A stretch of DNA of 38,195 bases. It comes from an uncultured Lachnospiraceae bacterium. GTDB taxonomy: Bacteria; Bacillota; Clostridia; Lachnospirales; Lachnospiraceae. Every line of letters begins with the position of its first letter. Positions within the stretch are counted from its first letter, which is position 1. Positions 31,711-38,195 of the stretch are shown one piece after another. A program made the translations under genes and the position numbers. The notes under the pieces are model-generated. The model ran no database searches, was not told where the DNA came from, and worked only from the letters and a program-made list of their open reading frames with translations. Location of the stretch: the NCBI GenBank assembly GCA_947588995.1, contig CANPZI010000026.1:1-38195 (forward strand), written 5' to 3'.

Positions 31711-33600
31711 TTATTGTATATTTTTTTCCGATTTGTGATCATACGAGCTCATGAGACCGCAAAGGACAGGCGCCGTCGTCATGAAAGGGTACATATAACG
31801 GACCAACACCGCCGGCGACAAGAGCAAAGTCAGGTAATAGAGCGCCAGGAAAACCGCCGGAAGCAGCAGGCGGTACTCTCTCCGATAGACCGCCACAGCC
31901 GCATACAGACACAGCAGCCACCAGTAAAAGGCGGGCGCAAAGAATATGCGCACCACGGGAATCTTCTGGTAAACATTGTCTGACACGACCCGTTCCATGG
32001 CCGCCCGCAAACCGGGCAGACAGCTGTGCTCTATGATTTCACAGCCCGCGGGCATGACGCGGTTGTCCGTGGAGAGATAGCCGAAGCCGCTCTCCGTGCC
32101 GACGCCGTAGATCTGCGCGTGCGTCTCATCCTCCAGAAACCAGCAGCCCACGGAATTGTCCAGAAAAGCGTCAATATAGATCTGCGGGTGCTGCAGTCCC
32201 AGCTTCAGCCACGTCCTGAGCAGTCCCGCCGGATCGTCATGAATCACCGCGCGGTTCTTGACCGGATCGGCAAAATACGGATTGTAGGCCGCAAAAACCC
32301 ACTCGGCTGGCAGATATTTATCCAATTCCTGCCGCGTTTCGGGAGACAGGCTCTCCTCGGCCTCCACTCTCGTCCGCGCCATCTGCTGCAGGGGAACGCT
32401 GAGCATCTCTCTGGGACTGCCGCTGTGCGCGCCAAGCGTCGTCTTCAGCACCGCGCTGCATATGATAAAGAGGATAAAGGCAAAAACAGAAGCCCACACA
32501 TAGCCCCGCCCAAGCCTCCTGCCCGATTCGCTCCGACCTGCCCGCAGGCCGAGCCAGACAACAGGCACGCCAGGCACCCAGGCGTAGACCGCATTGTTCC
32601 GCATCAGCAGCAGAAGTACGCTGAGCAGAATATACGCCGCCCAACAAGCGCGTGTGCCGCCCCTCGGACGTTCCGCATCCTTATCGGCCGTACTGCCGCC
32701 GCGATCCGCATCGTCTTTGCTGTCCGCCGCCATCTGATACACAACGAGCGTATACAGCAGCACCAGCGCCGAAAACAGCACATCTTTCGTCGTGCTGAGC
32801 GCCAGCACGGAATTGGCCGGGAACAGCGCATAAAAAGCAAGCAGGAATCCGCACAGATAAACCGACACGCCTCTTCGGTACAGATACGCCAGCGCCCAGC
32901 CAAAAGCCGCCGCCATCAGCGCCATCTGCACGACGGAGTGCACCGCCATGCCCGCGGAATACGAGCCGAGCCAGCCACCCAGCTGAAAAAAAGCACCCAG
33001 AAATAAGGTATGCAGCAACGGGTGATGTGTGCTGTAATCGTGGGCGATCACCTGATAGAGCTGCCCCTCCGCGTCATAGGCGAATACGGATGGATAGTAG
33101 GCCAGAAAGACGGGAATCCAGCACAGGAAAATCACCGCCGTACAGAAAAGCCATACCTGCTGCGTCCGGTATCTCTTCCCGTCTCCCCTCCCGCGATACA
33201 GTACGCCGTGCAGACGCGGAAAGCCCCGCAGGACGCAGGCGACACAGGCCGCCGCAGGCACGGTCAGGCAGGCAATCTGCGCGATCAGCAGCGGGATATC
33301 CGCAAGACCGGCGAGCGCCGTGCCGTCACGGCGCATCAGGCAGCCCAGCACATATGAGGCCGCCAGAGGAATGCCCCACAGCACGGCATGGCGCACCAAT
33401 CGCCTGTCCGCACTGCGAAACAGACTTTTATTTAACAGGAACAAGAGCGCGAACCCGGCAAGCGCAAAGAGCCAGACTGCACCGGCCTGCGCCGTCTTGG
33501 TCCACACCTCCAGAGATACCGCCAAATAGATATCTATGCCGGACACGAGCGCGCATATGACTGTTTTCTCTGTTTTCTCTTTCACAGGCATCCTGTGCAT
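31711..33600 (-). CDS. Multi-pass membrane protein, DUF6020/GT-C-like
   Basis: A 629-residue integral membrane protein with about 12 hydrophobic helices. A large extracytoplasmic region follows residue 395 (SGSPREMLSVPLQQMARTRVEAEESLSPETRQ to about 530). The central motif FAYDAEGQLYQVIAHDYSTHHPLLHTLFLGAFF, with acidic residues in the first loop, resembles GT-C glycosyltransferase-like families and what I recall as DUF6020. No enzyme activity is proven for that family. A polar insert of about 25 residues (DSKDDADRGGSTADKDAERPRGG) lies between helices. GGGAG 5 bases before ATG 33600 sets the start. It lies 18 bases after pncB and may be in its operon. Confidence 0.83.
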   Translation of the reverse strand: MHRMPVKEKTEKTVICALVSGIDIYLAVSLEVWTKTAQAGAVWLFALAGFALLFLLNKSLFRSADRRLVRHAVLWGIPLAASYVLGCLMRRDGTALAGLADIPLLIAQIACLTVPAAACVACVLRGFPRLHGVLYRGRGDGKRYRTQQVWLFCTAVIFLCWIPVFLAYYPSVFAYDAEGQLYQVIAHDYSTHHPLLHTLFLGAFFQLGGWLGSYSAGMAVHSVVQMALMAAAFGWALAYLYRRGVSVYLCGFLLAFYALFPANSVLALSTTKDVLFSALVLLYTLVVYQMAADSKDDADRGGSTADKDAERPRGGTRACWAAYILLSVLLLLMRNNAVYAWVPGVPVVWLGLRAGRSESGRRLGRGYVWASVFAFILFIICSAVLKTTLGAHSGSPREMLSVPLQQMARTRVEAEESLSPETRQELDKYLPAEWVFAAYNPYFADPVKNRAVIHDDPAGLLRTWLKLGLQHPQIYIDAFLDNSVGCWFLEDETHAQIYGVGTESGFGYLSTDNRVMPAGCEIIEHSCLPGLRAAMERVVSDNVYQKIPVVRIFFAPAFYWWLLCLYAAVAVYRREYRLLLPAVFLALYYLTLLLSPAVLVRYMYPFMTTAPVLCGLMSSYDHKSEKNIQ

Positions 33601-33618
33601 CGCTTCTCCCACCACGCG

Positions 33619-35079
33619 CTAACGGCTGTTGTCCGTCCTCGTCTCGTACAACAGATTCATTTTCAATTCATAATACTTCGGGCTCATGTCCAGATAGTGC
33701 CTGTGCGGATTCTCAAAGCGCTGTTCCTCCGCCCAGATCTCCGTCTCCAGCTGCCGCTTCACATAGGCGCGTATCTCGTCGAGCGTTTTGGGCTGCTGCA
33801 CGCGCCTGCCGTCCTTTACGACGAGCTCCTGCAGTTTCCGTGCCGTACAGTTCTCGAAGAAACGGTTCTTCCAAGGCTTCTCGGGATCCACATAGCGGTA
33901 CGGAGCGCTTAAATCCACCTCTTCCCCATCGCCCGTGATCAGATCTGCGACGGCCTGTCCGCTCTCGCCGTAGATCCGATACACCTGCTTTAAGCCCGGA
34001 TTAGTGATCTTCTCCACCGTCTCCGACACTTTGATGCGCGGCACGAAAGCGCCGTCCTCCTCCACCGCCGCAATCTTGTAGACCGCGCCGAACACAGGGT
34101 CGCTCTTGGCGGTAATCAAGCGCTCGCCCACGCCGAAACTGTCGATCCGGCCGCCCTGATTCAGGATGGACGTGATGGTGTACTCGTCCAGGCTGTTGGA
34201 GACGACAATCTTACAGTCCGTAAGCCCGGCGTCATCCAGCATTCTGCGCACGTTCTTGGACAGATAAGCCAGATCCCCGGAATCCAGACGGACGCCTTTT
34301 AACCGTCTGCCCATAGGCTCCAGCACTTCTTTTGCCACACGGATCGCATTGGGGACGCCGGAGTGAAGCACATCGTAGGTGTCCACCAGCAATACCACAT
34401 TGTCGGGATATACTTCCGCGTAACGCTTGAACGCCTCAAACTCGTCCTTAAAATACATCACCCAGCTGTGGGCCATCGTCCCGCTCACCGGAATGCCGAA
34501 CTGCTGCCCCGCCAGCACGGTGGCCGTCCCCGACGCCCCTCCGATATAGGCCGCCCGCGCGCCGTAGACCGCCGCATCGATATTGTGGGCACGCCGCGCG
34601 CCGAAATCGGACACTGCCCGTCCCTGCGCCGCCCTGACAATCCTGCTGGTCTTGGTGGCGATCAGTGACTGGTGATTGATCTGCGCCAGGATCGCCGTCT
34701 CGATCAGCTGGGCGTCGATCAGCGGCGCAGCCACCGTGATCACCGGTTCATTGGGATACATGATCGTCCCTTCCGGGAAAGCATAGATATCCCCGCCGAA
34801 ACGGAACGTGCGCAGATACTCCAGAAAATCCTCCGAGAAGAGATGTTGCGCGCGGAAATACGCCACATCCTCGTCGTCAAAATGCAGATTCTCCGCATAC
34901 TCCACGATCTGCTCCAGCCCGGCGAAGATCGCGTAGCCGCCCTTATCCGGATTTTGTCGGTAGAAGACGTCAAACGCCACCCTCTGCGGCTCTCTGCTGT
35001 TCGCAAAATAGCCGTTCGCCATCGTCATCTCATAGAAATCCATCATCATACTGATATTTCTTTTGTCAAACTGTGTCAT
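33619..35079 (-). CDS. pncB: Nicotinate phosphoribosyltransferase
   Basis: Joins nicotinate to PRPP to give nicotinate mononucleotide in NAD salvage. The 486-residue protein shows FDKRNISMMMDFYEMTMANGYF at the start and FDVFYRQNPDKGGYAIFAGLEQ. It also carries DFGARRAHNIDAAVYGARAAYIGGASGTATVLAGQQFGIPVSGTMAHSWV and LKGVRLDSGDLAYLSKNVR, all hallmarks of the bacterial PncB2-type enzyme. ATG at 35079 has GGAGAG 5 bases upstream; ATG at 35091 is less likely. The gene is 56 bases after pncA, so the two consecutive salvage steps are encoded together. Confidence 0.96.
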   Translation of the reverse strand: MTQFDKRNISMMMDFYEMTMANGYFANSREPQRVAFDVFYRQNPDKGGYAIFAGLEQIVEYAENLHFDDEDVAYFRAQHLFSEDFLEYLRTFRFGGDIYAFPEGTIMYPNEPVITVAAPLIDAQLIETAILAQINHQSLIATKTSRIVRAAQGRAVSDFGARRAHNIDAAVYGARAAYIGGASGTATVLAGQQFGIPVSGTMAHSWVMYFKDEFEAFKRYAEVYPDNVVLLVDTYDVLHSGVPNAIRVAKEVLEPMGRRLKGVRLDSGDLAYLSKNVRRMLDDAGLTDCKIVVSNSLDEYTITSILNQGGRIDSFGVGERLITAKSDPVFGAVYKIAAVEEDGAFVPRIKVSETVEKITNPGLKQVYRIYGESGQAVADLITGDGEEVDLSAPYRYVDPEKPWKNRFFENCTARKLQELVVKDGRRVQQPKTLDEIRAYVKRQLETEIWAEEQRFENPHRHYLDMSPKYYELKMNLLYETRTDNSR

Positions 35080-35135
35080 AGCACTCTCCATTCCGGAATG
35101 TTCACGCGGCGGGCGGCGCGAATCCCTCCCTTTTC

Positions 35136-35672
35136 TTATCGGTTTGTCACTGCGATCTGACAGCTCTCCATCGTCTCAAGCGCCGCCTCATGCTTGTCCG
35201 GCGTAACGCCCGCGCAGCAGGAGGCGTCCGCCGTAATCGCAAGTTCCGGCATGTACGCCTTTAGGAGAAGCGCGTTGCTGACCACGCAGATATCCGTGCA
35301 AAGGCCGATCAGTTCCACGGAACTCACCTCTCCGGCCTCGTATTTCTCCCGAAGATACTGCGCCAGCTCCACGCTGCCGAAAGTATTCTTTTCAAAGACA
35401 TGACAACCCTCCCGCTTCCGAAACGCTTCCAGCTCCGGTATGAGTTCCCAGCCCGCGCTGCTCTTGATACAGTGTTCCACGGGAAGCTTACGCCCCTCCT
35501 GCGTGTTCAGATAATCCGCGCCGTGAGTATCTTTGGTAAAAAGTATCTCGCCCGCAAAGCCCGTGACCTTGCGCACCACATTTTCCCTGATCTCCTGCGC
35601 CTCTTTCGTGCCAAGCGCGTCCGTCACGAAATCGTTCTGCATGTCTATCACCACCAGATATTTTTCCGCCAT
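35136..35672 (-). CDS. pncA: Nicotinamidase (isochorismatase fold)
   Basis: Hydrolyses nicotinamide to nicotinate, feeding PncB. In the 178-residue protein the catalytic triad is visible: D10 (VVIDMQNDF), K95 (FEKNTFGS) and C129 (GLCTDICVVSNALLLKA). Metal ligands are likely D48 and H50 (KDTH) plus H67. The gene context makes nicotinamidase much more likely than another isochorismatase-fold hydrolase. AAGGAGG precedes the ATG. It is the first gene of the pncA-pncB unit and divergent from the 88-residue gene. Confidence 0.95.
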   Translation of the reverse strand: MAEKYLVVIDMQNDFVTDALGTKEAQEIRENVVRKVTGFAGEILFTKDTHGADYLNTQEGRKLPVEHCIKSSAGWELIPELEAFRKREGCHVFEKNTFGSVELAQYLREKYEAGEVSSVELIGLCTDICVVSNALLLKAYMPELAITADASCCAGVTPDKHEAALETMESCQIAVTNR

Positions 35673-35768
35673 CGTTCACCCTCCTTATCCTGCTCCCCGA
35701 TCTGCCGGCGGCCTGCCCGTTTCCCTGCATATCGCCTGTGCCGCCCTGCACATCTTCGATTTCTCTTG

Positions 35769-35798
35769 ATTCTACCACATAACCGCCGCACCGCACAA
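35769..35798 (-). promoter_or_regulatory. pncA promoter
   Basis: Extended -10 TGGTAGAAT with TAGAAT at 35769-35774, 18-base spacer, weak -35 TTGTGC at 35793-35798 on the minus strand. The leader is about 90 bases. No NrtR box was recognised. Confidence 0.55.
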
Positions 35799-35817
35799 CC
35801 ATCGTATCAGAAAAGTA

Positions 35818-35846
35818 TTTACTTTTTGCGCCGCGGTCTGTATAGT
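35818..35846 (+). promoter_or_regulatory. Promoter of the 88-residue gene
   Basis: TTTACT at 35818-35823, a 17-base spacer and TATAGT at 35841-35846, 40 bases before the start codon; divergent from the pncA promoter. Confidence 0.65.
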
Positions 35847-35885
35847 ATTTAGGGAATCATCGGAAAGCAGACAAGGAGGACTCCC

Positions 35886-36152
35886 ATGTTTCGTCTCTGG
35901 GCCAAGGAATGGAAAGACAATCACATGCTGCGCGATACCGTCATTGCGGACGCTTCCGCCGACACCCGCACCCACAAAATCTTCCGCGCTCTGGACGAAG
36001 TCTGCCGTCAGTTCGACTTGAGCAAACCCATCTGGCTGGACTCCACCGTCGAGGACTTCAAGCGCCACGATAAGGCGCGTTTCTCCCAGGACAATTTTAT
36101 CGACGCGATCGATTTTGACTACCTGGAAATCCATGTGATCGAAGAAGATTAA
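35886..36152 (+). CDS. Small conserved protein of unknown function (88 aa)
   Basis: A soluble acidic protein, MFRLWAKEWKDNHMLRDTVIADASADTRTHKIFRALDEVC onward, ending DFDYLEIHVIEED. Helix-rich first half and a beta-like tail; no signal, no membrane span, no metal motif. Perfect-looking AAGGAGG 7 bases before the ATG and a promoter at 35818-35846 support it as a real, well-translated gene standing alone between divergent pncA and the hemolysin III gene. I recall similar short proteins in Lachnospiraceae but cannot name a family. Confidence 0.82.
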   Translation: MFRLWAKEWKDNHMLRDTVIADASADTRTHKIFRALDEVCRQFDLSKPIWLDSTVEDFKRHDKARFSQDNFIDAIDFDYLEIHVIEED

Positions 36153-36172
36153 AAATTTTGTGTATAATTCGG

Positions 36173-36201
36173 TTGACTTTGCGCACTCTATGTAGTAGTA
36201 T
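36173..36201 (+). promoter_or_regulatory. Promoter of the hemolysin III family gene
   Basis: TTGACT at 36173-36178, a 17-base spacer and TAGTAT at 36196-36201, within a region carrying repeated ATGTAG half-sites. It gives a leader of about 150 bases. Confidence 0.55.
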
Positions 36202-36214
36202 TGTGGTATTCCAT

Positions 36215-36235
36215 ATGTAGTTTTGAAAACTACAT
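36215..36235. promoter_or_regulatory. Perfect 21-bp palindrome, likely operator
   Basis: Ten-base arms ATGTAGTTTT and AAAACTACAT around a central G, 13 bases after the -10 box. A further ATGTAGTA half-site lies at 36190-36197 across the -10. Position and symmetry fit a repressor operator or a short 5' mRNA hairpin. The regulator is unknown. Confidence 0.5.
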
Positions 36236-36357
36236 TATGTGATATTAGATAACTTTGACTGACAGAACAGCCACCAAAAAGCCGCCGGACATCCACTGAC
36301 AGTCAGACGGCAGCGGTATAGCCATAATTTGCCAAGCAGCAGAAAGAGGGAATAGGT

Positions 36358-37008
36358 ATGCAGATCACAATTCGGGAACCGGGAAGCGCAATCACACATT
36401 TCATTGCCATGATGATGGCAATCGTCGCGGCGACGCCGCTGATGGTAAAGGCCGCCATGAGCGGCAATCATATCGTCTTTGCGGCAATGGCGGTATTCAT
36501 GGGGAGCATGGTGGCTCTCTACGGCGCCAGCGCCGTCTATCACACTGTCAACGTCAAAGCCGGGATTCTGAAGCTGTTCCAGAAGCTGGACCACATGATG
36601 ATCTTCGTCCTGATCGCCGGTTCCTACACACCCGTCTGCCTGATTGTTCTGGACAGAAAAATCGGGTATGCGCTGCTCGCCGCTGTCTGGGGCATCGCCG
36701 TCGTCGGCATGATCACCAAGGCATGCTGGATCACCTGCCCGAAGTGGTTCTCGTCGATCATCTATATTGCCATGGGCTGGTCCTGCCTGTCAGTGATGGG
36801 ACCGCTGTGGCACACGCTGTCCCGCAGCGCTTTCCTGTGGCTGCTCGCCGGCGGCATCATCTACACGGCCGGCGGCGTGATCTACGCGCTGAAGCTGCCG
36901 CTCTTCAATTCCAGGCACAGGAACTTCGGCTCCCACGAGATCTTCCATCTGTTCGTGATGGGCGGAAGCATCTGCCATTTTATCTTTATGTACCTGTATG
37001 TGGCGTGA
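36358..37008 (+). CDS. Hemolysin III family (PAQR) membrane protein
   Basis: A 216-residue seven-helix protein of the YqfA/YplQ family related to eukaryotic adiponectin receptors. The zinc-site signatures are seen: SAVYHTVNV in helix 2 to 3 and LDHMMIFVLIAGSYTPVCL. The C-terminal block FNSRHRNFGSHEIFHLFVMGGSICHFIFMYLYV has the two His of HEIFH. The usual role is unclear: hydrolase-like or membrane homeostasis rather than proven haemolysis. The ribosome site is GAGGGA. Two possible regulatory elements lie in its 205-base upstream region. Confidence 0.93.
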   Translation: MQITIREPGSAITHFIAMMMAIVAATPLMVKAAMSGNHIVFAAMAVFMGSMVALYGASAVYHTVNVKAGILKLFQKLDHMMIFVLIAGSYTPVCLIVLDRKIGYALLAAVWGIAVVGMITKACWITCPKWFSSIIYIAMGWSCLSVMGPLWHTLSRSAFLWLLAGGIIYTAGGVIYALKLPLFNSRHRNFGSHEIFHLFVMGGSICHFIFMYLYVA

Positions 37009-37032
37009 CAGGGGCAGCGACGGAACTTGCTT

Positions 37033-38195
<1,163 letters not shown>

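Noticed and set aside
35772..36296. 174-codon leftward frame opposite the 88-residue gene
   Set aside because: Crosses two promoters and an operator and has no homology-like features or ribosome site.

Overview
The window reads as a chromosomal contig from a motile, moderately GC-rich Lachnospiraceae-type member of the Clostridia. Supporting signs are the greA-lysS-dusB-birA neighbourhood, spore/cortex-type wall hydrolases (SleB-like, LysM-G5-M23), an S-box leader on metK, AGGAGG-type ribosome sites, sigma-A style promoters and a flagellin with a sigma-28 type promoter. Genus assignment is not possible from this alone. Core genes such as dnaE are about 60-65% GC in the lines I counted. The flagellin and one two-gene module are near 40-45%.

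Layout. 1-6.6 kb: leftward housekeeping run argF, birA, small DUF gene, TSCPD gene, dusB, an unknown gene, greA, lysS. 6.7-12.3 kb: leftward SPFH/NfeD pair, SH3-SleB wall hydrolase, proC, a SpoU-type RNA methyltransferase and pfkA. 12.3-15.8 kb: dnaE. 15.9-19.2 kb: a motility patch with a zinc-ribbon/HTH protein, a long flagellin and a serine recombinase. 19.2-24 kb: intergenic repeats, metK with its SAM-I riboswitch, murA, and a LysM-G5-M23 peptidase. 24-28 kb: rightward dinB, leftward flavin reductase and coiled-coil membrane protein, rightward SLC13/ArsB-type permease. 28-30.8 kb: a noncoding stretch with a Pho-box-like promoter, then two AT-richer genes of unknown function, one apparently frameshifted. 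30.9-35.7 kb: small alarmone synthetase, a multi-pass membrane protein, and the NAD salvage genes pncB and pncA. 35.8-38.2 kb: a conserved small protein, a hemolysin III family protein, and a membrane acyltransferase running into a tetranucleotide repeat at the window edge.

The two most interesting signals are both candidate phase-variation switches of surface structures. (1) The acyltransferase reading frame has no usable start codon before its conserved first membrane helix except through a run of almost 20 GTCT units (GACA on the coding strand). Its expression should therefore depend on repeat number. (2) The flagellin promoter lies between perfect 12-bp inverted repeats. The outer repeat falls exactly on the last codons of the neighbouring serine recombinase, as expected of an invertible promoter flipped by its adjacent enzyme. 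A third signal is an orphan Pho-box promoter (four half-sites at exact 11-bp spacing) that faces no gene but reads into a strand-specific structured RNA candidate.

Starts were moved from the longest reading frame where a ribosome site clearly favoured an internal codon. All promoter, operator and RNA calls come from reading by eye, with no computed scores.
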